Shown one piece after another: positions 42,841 through 52,579 of a DNA stretch of 64,000 nucleotides (position 1 is the stretch's first letter; the number at the start of each line of letters is the position of its first letter). This DNA is from an uncultured Porphyromonadaceae bacterium. GTDB taxonomy: Bacteria > Bacteroidota > Bacteroidia > Bacteroidales > Muribaculaceae. The position numbers and the translations under genes were made by a program. Below the pieces are notes generated by a model. It saw nothing but the letters and a program-made list of their open reading frames with translations. It was not told where the DNA came from and ran no database searches. Where the stretch lies: NCBI GenBank assembly GCA_947178215.1, contig CAMWXJ010000014.1, forward strand, positions 1 through 64,000, written 5' to 3'.

Positions 42841-45042
42841 TCAGTTGCCCATTTCAGAAAGGAAGCGGATGCGCATGAGGCGTATCTCCTCCTCGGTGTA
42901 AACATCGCCGTACTCTTCGTAAGCCTCTTCGAGGTCGCCGCTTTCGCTCTCCTTGAAATACTCGAAGAGCTCTTCCTGGTCCTCGCGGTCGAGGCGTTCG
43001 TCGATGTCGTAGTTTATGTTTATGCGTGTGCCCGAGTACACAATCGCTTCAAGTTTATATAGCAGTTCTTCAAATTCCAGACCTTTTGACTCCGCTATGG
43101 CTTCAAGAGGTACCTTGCGGTCGACAGCCTGAATAATTGCTATCTTGACGTTGCTCTTACTGGGTACCGAGCGCACAACCATGTCTTCGGGACGCTCAAT
43201 GTCGTTGTCTTCGACATGACGGCGTATGACGTCGACAAATTCTTTGCCGTAGCGCTTGGCTTTGCCGGCACCGACGCCCGAGATGTTGGCGAGTTCCTCG
43301 ACTGTAATCGGGTAGGTGGTGGCCATGGCTTCCAGAGAGGGGTCCTGGAAAATCACATAAGGAGGGAGTGAGTGTTGCGACGCAATCTTTTTGCGTAGGT
43401 CCTTGAGGATTGAATACAACTCTGGGTCGGCAGCGCAGCCAGCGCCGCCTTTGACGGCGTAGGATTCGTCGTCGTCGGTGCTGTAATCTATATCTTCCAC
43501 AATCTTAAACTGTTTTGGGTGAGTGATAAAACGATGACCTTCGGGCGTTACGCTCAGCAGGCCGTAGTTTTCGATGTCACGGGTGAGATACCCGGCAATG
43601 ATGGCCTGTCGGATGACGGCCGAGAGTCGACGCTCCTCCACATCGGCACAGGTGCCGAAAATTTCGTGAGTGTCGTGGCGGTATAGGCGGATGTCAGATG
43701 AGATATGTCCGCGTAGCACGTCAATGATATGGCGTGCCTTGAACTTTTCTTTCAGTGTAATAACGGCGTCGATAACGGCGACGAGGTCGTCGGTCGCGTC
43801 GACGTGTTTGTGAGGATGGAGGCAGTTGTCGCAGTTGCCGCAGTTTTCCACCGTGTATTCCTCTCCGAAATAGTGGAGGAGAACTTTGCGACGGCACACG
43901 CTGCTTTCGGCATACGACGCTGTCTCTTCGAGCAGTTGCTTGCCTATCTCTTGCTCGGCCACGGGCTTGCCCTGCATGAATTTCTCCATTTTGCGCAAGT
44001 CTTTGGGCGAGTAGAATGTGATGCAGTGTCCTTCTCCACCATCGCGTCCGGCACGTCCGGTCTCCTGGTAATAGCCTTCAAGGCTTTTGGGCATGTCGTA
44101 GTGAATGACAAACCTCACATCGGGCTTGTCGATTCCCATGCCGAAAGCGATTGTCGCCACTATCACGTCGACCTTTTCGAGCAGGAACTGATCCTGATTA
44201 TCTGAGCGCGTGGCAGAATCCATGCCGGCGTGATACGGAAGGGCCTTGATGCCGTTGACGCAGAGTAGCTCGGCAAGTTCCTCTACCTTACGGCGGCTCA
44301 GACAGTAGATGATGCCGCTCTTGCCTTCGTTTTGCTTGATGAAGCGGATGATGTCGCGGTCAATGTTCTGATTCTTTGGCCGTACTTCGTAGTAAAGGTT
44401 CTTTCGGTTGAACGATGACTTGAACACTTCGGCGTCAAGCATACCTAGGTTCTTCTGTATGTCGTGCTGCACTTTCGGGGTGGCGGTGGCCGTGAGCGCT
44501 ATTACAGGGCGCTTGCCTATCTCGTTGATGATAGGTCGTATGCGGCGGTATTCGGGCCGGAAATCGTGACCCCACTCCGATATGCAGTGTGCTTCGTCGA
44601 CAGCATAGAACGAAATCCGTATCGTACGCAGAAACTCCACGTTATCTTCTTTGGTGAGGCTCTCCGGAGCCACATACAGCAGTTTGGTGCGGCCCGACGA
44701 CACGTCGTCTTTTACTCGGTCGATAGCTGCCCGGTTGAGCGACGAGTTGAGGAAGTGGGCCACGGTGTCAGCCTCCGAGAAGTTGCGCATCGCATCCACC
44801 TGGTTTTTCATCAGGGCGATGAGCGGCGATATTACTATCGCGGTGCCATCCATCAGCATTGCGGGCAATTGATAGCAAAGGCTTTTGCCCCCGCCTGTCG
44901 GCATGAGCACAAATACGTCGCGCTCTTCAAGAAGAGTGCGTATTATGGCTTCCTGATTGCCTTTGAATGTGTCAAAGCCGAAATGGCGTTTGAGGGCGGC
45001 GGTGAGATTGGCTGATGATGTGATAGATGAAGAGGCTGGCAT
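42841..45042 (-). CDS. recQ: ATP-dependent DNA helicase RecQ
   Basis: A 733-residue helicase. Walker A PTGGGKS is at 48-54, the DEAH box is at 149-152 (AVDEAHCISEWGHDFRPEY), and motif VI is QETGRAGRDG. The zinc site uses Cys in SVCRRKVLLHYFGE and CGNCDNC. RQC and HRDC domains follow (HRDC around LEAMATTYPITVEELANISG), and an acidic C-terminal tail of about 100 residues ends the protein. It acts in recombination and replication-fork repair. A gap of about 110 bases without a gene separates it from clpX. Confidence 0.95.
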   Translation of the reverse strand: MPASSSITSSANLTAALKRHFGFDTFKGNQEAIIRTLLEERDVFVLMPTGGGKSLCYQLPAMLMDGTAIVISPLIALMKNQVDAMRNFSEADTVAHFLNSSLNRAAIDRVKDDVSSGRTKLLYVAPESLTKEDNVEFLRTIRISFYAVDEAHCISEWGHDFRPEYRRIRPIINEIGKRPVIALTATATPKVQHDIQKNLGMLDAEVFKSSFNRKNLYYEVRPKNQNIDRDIIRFIKQNEGKSGIIYCLSRRKVEELAELLCVNGIKALPYHAGMDSATRSDNQDQFLLEKVDVIVATIAFGMGIDKPDVRFVIHYDMPKSLEGYYQETGRAGRDGGEGHCITFYSPKDLRKMEKFMQGKPVAEQEIGKQLLEETASYAESSVCRRKVLLHYFGEEYTVENCGNCDNCLHPHKHVDATDDLVAVIDAVITLKEKFKARHIIDVLRGHISSDIRLYRHDTHEIFGTCADVEERRLSAVIRQAIIAGYLTRDIENYGLLSVTPEGHRFITHPKQFKIVEDIDYSTDDDESYAVKGGAGCAADPELYSILKDLRKKIASQHSLPPYVIFQDPSLEAMATTYPITVEELANISGVGAGKAKRYGKEFVDVIRRHVEDNDIERPEDMVVRSVPSKSNVKIAIIQAVDRKVPLEAIAESKGLEFEELLYKLEAIVYSGTRININYDIDERLDREDQEELFEYFKESESGDLEEAYEEYGDVYTEEEIRLMRIRFLSEMGN

Positions 45043-45155
45043 AAGCAGAGGGGAGGTGAGAACGTTTGGTTTACTGTGATTCTTTTATCGTTGCGACAGT
45101 GGATTGGTTGGACTTGAAGCGTGCCGGACGGACAGGCTCGCCCGGCGTGCGGGGA

Positions 45156-46457
45156 TTATGAGTGGGTCGTGTCGAAGTTGGCTTTGCGAAGCTGCGAGAG
45201 AGCGAAGTCGGCAGTCACAGTAAAACTCTTTTTGTCTGACGACGGCAGTTCGTACATCGGGTCGATTACGATTGACTCGACAATGGCGCGCAGGCCGCGG
45301 GCTCCGAGCTTGTATTCGATGGCTTTGTCGACAATGAGGTCGAGGGCTTCGGGGGTGAATGTCAGTTCAACGCCATCCATCCTGAACAGTTTTTGATACT
45401 GGCGTACGATGGCGTTCTTGGGCTCGGTGAGGATGCGCCGCAACGCATTCCTGTCGAGCGGCTCGAGATTTGTGAGGATAGGCAGGCGACCTATTATTTC
45501 AGGAATGAGGCCGAAGCTTTTGAGATCCTGGGGAGCGACGTGGTGGAGCAGATTTTCGCGGTCTATCTGTTCGCGCGCCTTGTCGGTGCCATAGCCTACC
45601 ACATGAGTGTTGAGGCGCTGGGCGATCTTACGTTCAATGCCGTCGAAAGCACCGCCGCATATAAACAGAATATTCTTTGTGTCGACGGCTATCATCTTCT
45701 GCTCGGGATGCTTGCGGCCTCCCTGAGGCGGAACGTTGACAATCGAGCCTTCGAGCAGTTTGAGCAGGCCTTGCTGCACTCCCTCGCCCGAGACGTCGCG
45801 GGTTATGGAGGGGTTGTCGCTCTTGCGGGCTATCTTGTCGATTTCGTCAATGAACACTATGCCACGCTGAGCAGCCTCGACGTCGTAGTCGGCGGCTTGA
45901 AGCAGTCGTGTAAGCAAGCTTTCGACATCCTCGCCCACATAACCCGCCTCGGTGAGTACCGTGGCGTCGACAATGGTGAAAGGCACATTGAGCAGACGTG
46001 CGATTGTTCGCGCGAGCAGGGTCTTGCCGGTACCGGTTGGGCCGACAAGGATGATGTTGCTCTTCTCGATGTCCACTTCGTCGTTGTCATCGGTCTGAGC
46101 CAGCCGCTTGTAGTGGTTGTAGACCGCAACGCTGAGATACTTCTTGGCGGCATCCTGGCCTATAACGTACTGGTCAAGGAAGGCCGATATTTCGGCGGGC
46201 TTTGGGATAGAGTCCGTAGTTTTGTCGCTTCCGGTCTCCGGTTTGCTTTTGCGACCCGCTTTTGACGACATGTTGCCGCGTCCGCCGATGTTGTATTGCT
46301 CCATATACTCTTTGAGCATCTCGCCGAGGCGTTCGACGCAATCGGAGCATATAAAGACCTTCTCATCGGCGCTTGGCACCATGACGATGCTGTTGTTTGC
46401 GGTCTGACCGCAGAACGAACAACGGTATTGGTCGTTGGAAGTCGTTTTTTTTGCCAT
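45156..46457 (-). CDS. clpX: ATP-dependent Clp protease ATP-binding subunit ClpX
   Basis: A 433-residue AAA+ unfoldase. The N-terminal zinc-binding domain uses Cys13, Cys16, Cys37 and Cys40. Walker A GPTGTGKT is at 139-146, the pore loop GYVGED is near 172, and Walker B VFIDEIDK is at 201-208. The ClpP-docking loop reads VGYG in place of the enterobacterial IGF, which is the usual Bacteroidota form. A Lys/Ser/Thr-rich linker joins the zinc domain and the ATPase. It follows clpP by 3 bases. Confidence 0.97.
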   Translation of the reverse strand: MAKKTTSNDQYRCSFCGQTANNSIVMVPSADEKVFICSDCVERLGEMLKEYMEQYNIGGRGNMSSKAGRKSKPETGSDKTTDSIPKPAEISAFLDQYVIGQDAAKKYLSVAVYNHYKRLAQTDDNDEVDIEKSNIILVGPTGTGKTLLARTIARLLNVPFTIVDATVLTEAGYVGEDVESLLTRLLQAADYDVEAAQRGIVFIDEIDKIARKSDNPSITRDVSGEGVQQGLLKLLEGSIVNVPPQGGRKHPEQKMIAVDTKNILFICGGAFDGIERKIAQRLNTHVVGYGTDKAREQIDRENLLHHVAPQDLKSFGLIPEIIGRLPILTNLEPLDRNALRRILTEPKNAIVRQYQKLFRMDGVELTFTPEALDLIVDKAIEYKLGARGLRAIVESIVIDPMYELPSSDKKSFTVTADFALSQLRKANFDTTHS

Positions 46458-46460
46458 GAA

Positions 46461-47156
46461 TCAGTGTTTGGCTCTGATAAGAACGTCGTCAATCATTCCG
46501 TATTCCTTGGCTTCGTCGGCGGTCATCCAGTAGTCGCGGTCGCTGTCGCGCTCCACTTTGTCGAAAGGCTGGCCGGAGTGGTCGGCAATGATTGTGTAGA
46601 GTTCTTTTTTAAGTTTCTGAATCTCTCTGGCGGTGATTTCGATGTCGGATGCCTGGCCCTGGGCGCCGCCCATGGGCTGGTGAATCATGACACGCGAGTG
46701 TCGTAGGGCAAAGCGCTTTCCTTTGGCTCCGGAAACGAGGAGCACCGCAGCCATGGAAGCGGCCATGCCTGTGCATATCGTGGCAACATCGCTCGAAATA
46801 TACTGCATTGTGTCGTAAATGCCGAGTCCGGCATATACCGAACCGCCCGGCGAATTTATGTAGATGCTGACATCTTTTCCGGGGTCGGCAGAGTCGAGGT
46901 ATAGGAGTTGTGCCTGGATTACGTTGGCCGTGTAGTCGTTGACGTCTGTGCCGAGGAATATGATGCGGTCCATCATCAGACGCGAGAACACGTCCATCTG
47001 GGCTACATTGAGCTGACGCTCCTCGATAATGGTGGGGGATATATAACTTGCGCTGACGGCATTTACGGCGTTAAAGCGGCTCGTGTAGTCGTCAAGAAGA
47101 TGGCCGTTGAGACCTGCATGCTTTACTGCAAAATTTCTAAAATCGGTATTGGTCAT
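46461..47156 (-). CDS. clpP: ATP-dependent Clp protease proteolytic subunit
   Basis: A 231-residue serine protease with catalytic Ser134 (GMAASMA), His159 (MIHQP) and Asp208 (ERDSDRD). The spacing equals that of the E. coli enzyme. The N-terminal 35 residues are longer than the processed mature form and probably are removed. The trigger-factor gene that often precedes clpP is not here. It has its own promoter and heads clpP-clpX. Confidence 0.97.
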   Translation of the reverse strand: MTNTDFRNFAVKHAGLNGHLLDDYTSRFNAVNAVSASYISPTIIEERQLNVAQMDVFSRLMMDRIIFLGTDVNDYTANVIQAQLLYLDSADPGKDVSIYINSPGGSVYAGLGIYDTMQYISSDVATICTGMAASMAAVLLVSGAKGKRFALRHSRVMIHQPMGGAQGQASDIEITAREIQKLKKELYTIIADHSGQPFDKVERDSDRDYWMTADEAKEYGMIDDVLIRAKH

Positions 47157-47202
47157 ATATTTTAGCGTATGTCGCCCTGGGAGAGTGGGGCGATTTGATA
47201 TT

Positions 47203-47233
47203 CAAAGTTACTAATTATTTCGCAAACGACAAA
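47203..47233 (-). promoter_or_regulatory. clpP promoter
   Basis: On the minus strand TTTG (47233-47230), 19 bases, then TAACTTTG (47210-47203). It is a full consensus match and lies about 47 bases before the clpP ATG. The -33 element overlaps the region just after the patatin gene's stop at 47264. Confidence 0.75.
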
Positions 47234-47263
47234 AATATTTTTTTGATGTCGCCTCAAAGTAAA

Positions 47264-49609
47264 TCAGCGGAGGAACTTTGGAGCGAGTACGAAGATGCCA
47301 AGCGAGAGGCCGAAGTTCCATTTCTGGCCCGGCGTATTGGAGTAGTTGGCGTAGGCTGTGACAGCGGCAAACGGAAGATTCACCACAGCTGCCACTTCGC
47401 CGAAAAAGCGCGGATCGGAGAACCATGACCCCCATTGCGCCGAGTGGTCGGCTTCCTCTTTGATTCTGCGAAAGGGAAGGAAACAGTGGAATGTGCCGCG
47501 TGCTTGTAACATGTCGCTGAAAGTCCACACCGGGATGATGCCGCCGGTGATATAAGAATCGGCGCGGAATCCGGAGTTGAAGGCGTTGTAGCTCGATGGG
47601 GTAGGGTTGAACGAATTGGATGTCACGAGGGCGGTGGAGTAGTTTTCGGGGAGCTTGCGTGTCGACGCCACGACGTTTGATTCAAGTCCGAGCGCGAAAT
47701 GCTTGCAGGGATTGAGGAAGCCAATGGCGTGGATGTCGGCTTGGAGCCACGATGGCTTGGAGGTGGTCTCCTCCATGTCGGCGCCGGTGTGTGTCATGCG
47801 GCCTGTCAGCCCCATTGTGGTAATGGTGAAGCGTGAGCCGGCGGTGGGATATGAGTAGTCGTTGAGTGTGTTGTGGTCGTAGCTTATCCGCAGCTGTCCG
47901 AGGGTGCGTGTGGCTTTGTCGCGCCCCCGTCCGGCACTACCCGGTTTCGAGTCAGTGACGAATGAGCGAAAGTAGCGGTCAATCAAGTGGCCGCCACCTA
48001 TGGCGACGTCGAAGATGCCGCGACGCCCCGCCGCTACGCAATAGGTGAGACGGCCAAACGCTTCGTAATCGGTGACGAAATTGGGAGTGGACATGTCGAA
48101 AAACATATTGTCGTCCTCATGATACTTCTGTCGCGACCACACGCCGCGAAGCATCAGATATGAGGGGGTGGCGGTGAAGAGAGCAATTTTGGCGGTGGCG
48201 TCGGCTGCCAGATAACTCTGGCCGGCCCAGGCGTTGATTGCGCAATCGAACGAGTTTTTGCTGAGCTTGTTGTAGCCGCCCGAGAAAAACAGCATGCTTG
48301 ATGTCGATGTGCTGATATAGCCACCGAATCCGGCACGATAGTTGTTTTTAATAGTGGCGGCAACGTCGAGAGTGAACAGTGAGTCTTCGGGGTTGAACCT
48401 CGCCGTAGGCAGAAGATTCTGTATCTGCCCCGAGGATATGGCTCTATAATATGAATCGCGCACGCGCGATATGCCGAATGTGTCGGGCGAATTGTGGGTG
48501 AAAAGGTAGCTGAGATACTCGTTCTGCCCCTTTGTGCCACCGCGGACTTTCACTGAATCGAATAGCAAGTAGGGCGTGCGGTCCTTGAATACGTCGCGCT
48601 TAACTTCGCGAGTCAAGGCCGGTATACGTGAAGTGACACGGGTGCAGATTGAATCCATCATCTCCATAGCCTTGGCGTAGCCCTTGGCTGATATGGCCTT
48701 CGCGGCGCCGAAGTCGAGCAGGCTGTATTCGCTTACGTCTACTTTGATGCGTATACCTTCGTCGGCCGGAAGCGAGTAGTCGTTGTTCTGGATAACCATA
48801 TCTTCCAGCTGCTGGATTATGTCGTTGGCCTTGGGCTTTGTGTCCGGATTTGAAACATCCACACCTATCATGATATCGGGAGCGAAGTCGGTGCGCATCA
48901 CATCAACGGGGAAATTATCGTAGATGCCGCCGTCGTAGACAAGCGTTCCATCCATTTCGATTGGATGGAACACGAGCGGGAAACTCATCGACGCCCTGAT
49001 TGCGTCGCCGAACGAACCAGAGCGGCATACAATCTTATGCTTGGCGTAGACATCCGACGTAACACATCGGAATGGAATGAAAAGCTTGTTGAAATCGCTG
49101 CCGCACTGGGCGGTATAAGCGCTGAACAGTTCAAGCACGCCGAAATTCATAGGAAGAGGTGATATGAGGCTTGTGGGTAGCAGCGACGGAGACGGCCCGC
49201 TGTTGTCGCCATTGCCTCCGAGATTGAGGGTCACGAGCGCGGGGGTGGTCGGTGCTTTGGCGAAATAGTAAGTTAGATTCGGGTCGATGCGTCCGGTGGA
49301 CCAGTAAGTGAAAGTTGGTGACATTATGAGTTCAAGCATCTGATCGGTTGTGTACCCCGCAGCATACAGTCCGCCGATGATGGCTCCCATGGAGGTGCCC
49401 GCCACATAGTCGATAGGGATATTATGCTCTTCGAGCGCTTTGATGACGCCTATATGGGCGATGCCTTTGGCACCTCCTCCACTAAGTACCAGTCCTACGG
49501 ACTGTCGTCCGGCAAAGGAGGTGGAATCAGGCGCGGCGGTGCGCGCTACAGCTGTCAGATATAACAGAGTAGTTGCAACGAGTGTGGCTATGCGATGAAT
49601 TGAAATCAT
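47264..49609 (-). CDS. Patatin-like phospholipase fused to an outer-membrane beta-barrel
   Basis: A 781-residue protein with a signal peptide (IATLVATTLLYLTAVARTAA). The patatin domain (about 35-320) has the oxyanion loop GGGAKG (44-49), nucleophile GTSMG (Ser73) and the DG motif in LVYDGGIYDNFPVDV. A POTRA-like stretch follows (about 330-410), and the C-terminal half has the alternating aromatic strands of a BamA/TpsB-like barrel, ending in LGIFVLAPKF. This is the RssA-like/PlpD type common in Bacteroidota (type Vd-like autotransporter layout). It may hydrolyse phospholipids at the outer membrane or export the lipase; which is unknown. Confidence 0.9.
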   Translation of the reverse strand: MISIHRIATLVATTLLYLTAVARTAAPDSTSFAGRQSVGLVLSGGGAKGIAHIGVIKALEEHNIPIDYVAGTSMGAIIGGLYAAGYTTDQMLELIMSPTFTYWSTGRIDPNLTYYFAKAPTTPALVTLNLGGNGDNSGPSPSLLPTSLISPLPMNFGVLELFSAYTAQCGSDFNKLFIPFRCVTSDVYAKHKIVCRSGSFGDAIRASMSFPLVFHPIEMDGTLVYDGGIYDNFPVDVMRTDFAPDIMIGVDVSNPDTKPKANDIIQQLEDMVIQNNDYSLPADEGIRIKVDVSEYSLLDFGAAKAISAKGYAKAMEMMDSICTRVTSRIPALTREVKRDVFKDRTPYLLFDSVKVRGGTKGQNEYLSYLFTHNSPDTFGISRVRDSYYRAISSGQIQNLLPTARFNPEDSLFTLDVAATIKNNYRAGFGGYISTSTSSMLFFSGGYNKLSKNSFDCAINAWAGQSYLAADATAKIALFTATPSYLMLRGVWSRQKYHEDDNMFFDMSTPNFVTDYEAFGRLTYCVAAGRRGIFDVAIGGGHLIDRYFRSFVTDSKPGSAGRGRDKATRTLGQLRISYDHNTLNDYSYPTAGSRFTITTMGLTGRMTHTGADMEETTSKPSWLQADIHAIGFLNPCKHFALGLESNVVASTRKLPENYSTALVTSNSFNPTPSSYNAFNSGFRADSYITGGIIPVWTFSDMLQARGTFHCFLPFRRIKEEADHSAQWGSWFSDPRFFGEVAAVVNLPFAAVTAYANYSNTPGQKWNFGLSLGIFVLAPKFLR

Positions 49610-49667
49610 AATTATGCAAATCTACTAAAAAATGGAGATGAAAGGGTATAAATTGGAATAAAAACGC

Positions 49668-49675
49668 TAAATTTG
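49668..49675 (+). promoter_or_regulatory. -7 element ahead of the Lrp-type regulator
   Basis: TAAATTTG fits TAnnTTTG. No good -33 partner is seen 19-21 bases upstream. It lies 39 bases before the ATG at 49715. Confidence 0.45.
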
Positions 49676-49714
49676 CAGTATTGATACTCGGATGAACTAT
49701 TAATTTAAGCTAAA

Positions 49715-50188
49715 ATGTCACGTCAACAGCTTGATAAGCTCGATTGCCGCATATTGGAGATGCTTACCGAAAACGCACGCGTTCCTTTCCTTGAAATAGC
49801 GCGTGAGTGTGGGGTCAGCGGAGCTTCGATACACCAGCGTATACAGAAGCTGACCGGTATGGGCGTCATCCGAGGGTTCGAGACCCTCGTAAACCCTTCT
49901 GCGCTGGGCTATGATACCTGCGCTTACGTCGGCTTATGCCTTAATAACCCGTTAGACCTTGATTTGGTTGCGGAAAAACTTCTTGCAATCCCTGAGGTCG
50001 TGGATTGTAATTTTACGACCGGGCGCCACGATATTCTGGTGAAGATATATGCCCGCAACAATTCACATCTTCTCGACATCATTCACGACCGTATCTCTCC
50101 GATAGGAGGAGGGCGTACGGAAACGCTCATCTGCTTCCGTGAATCGATGAGAAGGCAGGTGCCGATTAATCTCGTAAACGGTGACTGA
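49715..50188 (+). CDS. Lrp/AsnC-family transcription regulator
   Basis: A 157-residue protein. The N-terminal HTH has KLDCRILEMLTENARVPFLE and GVSGASIHQRIQKL. The C-terminal RAM (ligand) domain has NPSALGYDTCAYVGLCLNN and VVDCNFTTGRHDILVKIYAR. Members sense amino acids and form octamers. It stands ahead of a sugar-kinase gene in the same direction; whether it controls that gene or the leuAC/serB genes further on is unknown. Confidence 0.92.
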   Translation: MSRQQLDKLDCRILEMLTENARVPFLEIARECGVSGASIHQRIQKLTGMGVIRGFETLVNPSALGYDTCAYVGLCLNNPLDLDLVAEKLLAIPEVVDCNFTTGRHDILVKIYARNNSHLLDIIHDRISPIGGGRTETLICFRESMRRQVPINLVNGD

Positions 50189-50271
50189 CGGCCGGTGCCT
50201 CTTGTGAGGCGCCGGTGGTCCGGACACCGTATATTGTCGCAACCCTTTCGTCCCTTCATTCATTAACTACT

Positions 50272-51141
50272 ATGCCGACAAAGCTGCTCGTCGCCGATTG
50301 CGGTGCCACCTCCGGAAAGTGGGCCTACATAGACCGCACATCAGGGAGTGTGGTCAGGTTCCGCACAGGACCGGTCAATGCCTCGCTCCACGACATCGGG
50401 CGCATTGCTGAAGAGATGGCTCGGGCGATAGAGCAGTGTCCCGCTCCCCCGTCGGCTATATGTATATATGCCGCGGGGGCAGTCGGGGAGGGTAAATCGT
50501 TGCTTGTAGAAACGGCCACGGCGGTATCGGGACTTGATCCAGGTCATATTACAGTAGATGACGACCTCACCGGCGCGGCCCGCGCTCTTCTGGGCGACAG
50601 GCCGGGCATAGTGTGCATACTTGGCACCGGAAGTAACTCGTGTCTTTGGGATGGCCGCGGAATCACGCGCCACATACGCCCTATGGGTTATATATTGGGC
50701 GACGAGGGGTCAGGGGCGGCGCTTGGCGCCGCTTTGCTGCGGGCTGCCTTGCGCGATCTCTTGCCCGACGACTTGAAAGCGGATTGGGAGGCCGACTATC
50801 CGGGTTTGGACTATGCCTCTGTTGTGGGAGCCGTGTATCGCCATCACAAGGGGAGCGGCTACATAGCCTCGTTTGTGCCTTTTATTAAGAAACATATCGG
50901 ACATCCCGCCATACAGCGGATAGTGACGGATGAGCTGGGGCGTTTTATCGTCAATGTATTGTCGGCCTATCCCGAGGCGCGTGAGGTCAATCCGTGCTAT
51001 ACCGGTGGCATCGCGTCGACATTCGAGGCGCAACTGCGTGTGGCCTCGAATGAGCGCGGTATAGGAGTGGGACTCGTCGCAGCCAATCCGCTTGACATGC
51101 TGATAGAGCGTATTATGGAGGAGGGGACTGAAAAAGCGTGA
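50272..51141 (+). CDS. BadF/BcrA-type ATPase; N-acetylglucosamine-kinase-like
   Basis: A 289-residue protein of the ASKHA fold. The start is the ATG at 50272 (MPTKLLVADCGATSGKWAYI); the frame continues upstream but the phosphate-1 motif is right at this start. Further motifs: VDDDLTGAARALLGDRPGIV, CILGTGSNSCLWDGRG with phosphate-2, and YILGDEGSGAALGAALLRAA. The pattern matches bacterial N-acetylglucosamine or N-acetylmuramate kinase-like proteins. It would phosphorylate an amino sugar, perhaps from cell-wall recycling; this is inference. Confidence 0.85.
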   Translation: MPTKLLVADCGATSGKWAYIDRTSGSVVRFRTGPVNASLHDIGRIAEEMARAIEQCPAPPSAICIYAAGAVGEGKSLLVETATAVSGLDPGHITVDDDLTGAARALLGDRPGIVCILGTGSNSCLWDGRGITRHIRPMGYILGDEGSGAALGAALLRAALRDLLPDDLKADWEADYPGLDYASVVGAVYRHHKGSGYIASFVPFIKKHIGHPAIQRIVTDELGRFIVNVLSAYPEAREVNPCYTGGIASTFEAQLRVASNERGIGVGLVAANPLDMLIERIMEEGTEKA

Positions 51142-51158
51142 AAAAGGGTAGCGGATGC

Positions 51159-51189
51159 TTGGCGGCAGTCATAAAAATGGTTATTTTTG
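51159..51189 (+). promoter_or_regulatory. serB promoter
   Basis: TTG (51159-51161), 20 bases, then TATTTTTG (51182-51189). It lies about 45 bases before the serB ATG at 51234. Confidence 0.65.
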
Positions 51190-51233
51190 CGGTTGACAAC
51201 CATGTCATCCTACATCACACTTCATAAAATACC

Positions 51234-52454
51234 ATGACTGAACTGATACTGATTAATATATCAGGCAAAGACCATTCCGGCGTCACGGCGGCTCTGACCG
51301 CTATCCTGGCCAAATACAATGCCGAGATTCTTGATATCGGCCAGAGCAACATCCATCACATACTGTCGCTCGGCTTCCTCATCAAGACCGACAACACGCA
51401 GAGTGGCGACATAATGAAGGAGATACTCTTCAAGAGCTACGACCTTAATGTCAACGTCGGCTTCCAGCCTGTAAGCATAGATTCGTACGATGACTGGGTG
51501 GGACGTCAGGGACGCACAAGGTGGATTATCACCGTACTCGGGCGCAAGCTTGACGCGAGCCATATTGCCGAGGTGAGTCGTGTAGTGGCCGAGCAGAAGC
51601 TTAACATTGACGCTATACGCCGTCTTACAGGCCGACTTCCGCTTGATGCGACTGAGGCTACGGACACCTCTAAGCAGTGCGTCGAATTTTCGGTGCGCGG
51701 CAATCCTATCGACAAATCGGCGATGCAGGACGCTTTTATGCGGCTTGCGAAAAAAGGTGAGGTCGATGTGTCGCTTCAAGAAGACAACATGTTCCGTCGC
51801 TGTCGACGCCTCATCTGCTTTGACATGGACTCGACGCTGATAGGTACCGAAGTTATTGACGAGCTGGCCGAACGCGCCGGAGTGGGCGACCGGGTGCGTG
51901 CTATCACAGAACGCGCCATGCGCGGCGAGATTGACTTCTGCGAGAGTTTCCGTGAGCGCTGCGCCTTGCTCAAGGGGCTTGACGTGAGTGTGATGCAGGA
52001 TATTGCCGAGAATCTGCCAATAACGGAGGGCCTCGACCGCCTTATGACGGTGCTCAAACGCACAGGCTACAAGACCGCGATTCTCTCAGGTGGCTTCACC
52101 TATTTCGGCAACTACCTCAAACGCCGATTCGGTTTCGACTATGTGTATGCCAACGAGCTTGAAATCGACGATACCGGGCATCTGACAGGCCGCTCGCTCG
52201 GCGAGGTAGTCGACGGCAAGCGCAAAGCCGAGTTGCTGAAAGTAATGGCTCAGGTGGAGCAGGTAGATATACAGCAGACAGTTGCCGTGGGAGACGGAGC
52301 TAACGACCTGCCCATGCTTTCTACCGCCGGCCTCGGCATCGCGTTCCATGCCAAGCCGAAAGTCAAGGCTGCCGCCGACCAGAATCTGTCGACTATCGGA
52401 CTCGACGGTATTCTCTATTTCCTCGGCTTTAAAGACAGTCTTATACAGGCGTGA
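51234..52454 (+). CDS. serB: Phosphoserine phosphatase with N-terminal ACT domains
   Basis: A 406-residue enzyme. Residues about 1-75 and 95-180 are two ACT domains (LILINISGKDHSGVTAALTA and RWIITVLGRKLDASHIAEVS). The HAD phosphatase domain begins with FDMDSTLIGTEVIDE, nucleophile Asp197 and acid Asp199. It continues with KTAILSGGFTYFGNYL and VAVGDGANDLPML. It makes serine from phosphoserine; the ACT domains probably sense serine or another amino acid. glyA, which uses serine, lies 2.8 kb downstream on the same strand. Confidence 0.95.
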   Translation: MTELILINISGKDHSGVTAALTAILAKYNAEILDIGQSNIHHILSLGFLIKTDNTQSGDIMKEILFKSYDLNVNVGFQPVSIDSYDDWVGRQGRTRWIITVLGRKLDASHIAEVSRVVAEQKLNIDAIRRLTGRLPLDATEATDTSKQCVEFSVRGNPIDKSAMQDAFMRLAKKGEVDVSLQEDNMFRRCRRLICFDMDSTLIGTEVIDELAERAGVGDRVRAITERAMRGEIDFCESFRERCALLKGLDVSVMQDIAENLPITEGLDRLMTVLKRTGYKTAILSGGFTYFGNYLKRRFGFDYVYANELEIDDTGHLTGRSLGEVVDGKRKAELLKVMAQVEQVDIQQTVAVGDGANDLPMLSTAGLGIAFHAKPKVKAAADQNLSTIGLDGILYFLGFKDSLIQA

Positions 52455-52509
52455 CGCCTATTTGCCAACATTTACGTCGGTCGAAGCATTCATTTCCGAT
52501 TAAATTTAG

Positions 52510-52546
52510 TAATTTTGCGGTGTCACCTCCGTGGAGGCGACACCGC
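52510..52546 (+). promoter_or_regulatory. -7 element overlapped with a hairpin between serB and the barrel gene
   Basis: TAATTTTG (52510-52517) fits the -7 element; no clear -33 is present. Immediately after it a hairpin runs GCGGTGTC (52517-52524) to GACACCGC (52539-52546). The loop contains a further CTCC/GGAG pairing and AATTTTG follows. It may be the serB terminator, or a 5'-end stem-loop of the barrel transcript, or both. Confidence 0.55.
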
Positions 52547-52579
52547 AATTTTGTTTCATCACTACAACAAATTATTACT

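Noticed and set aside
45393-46265. A 290-codon plus-strand frame opposite clpX
   Set aside because: Antisense to clpX; composition reflects the complement of its codons.
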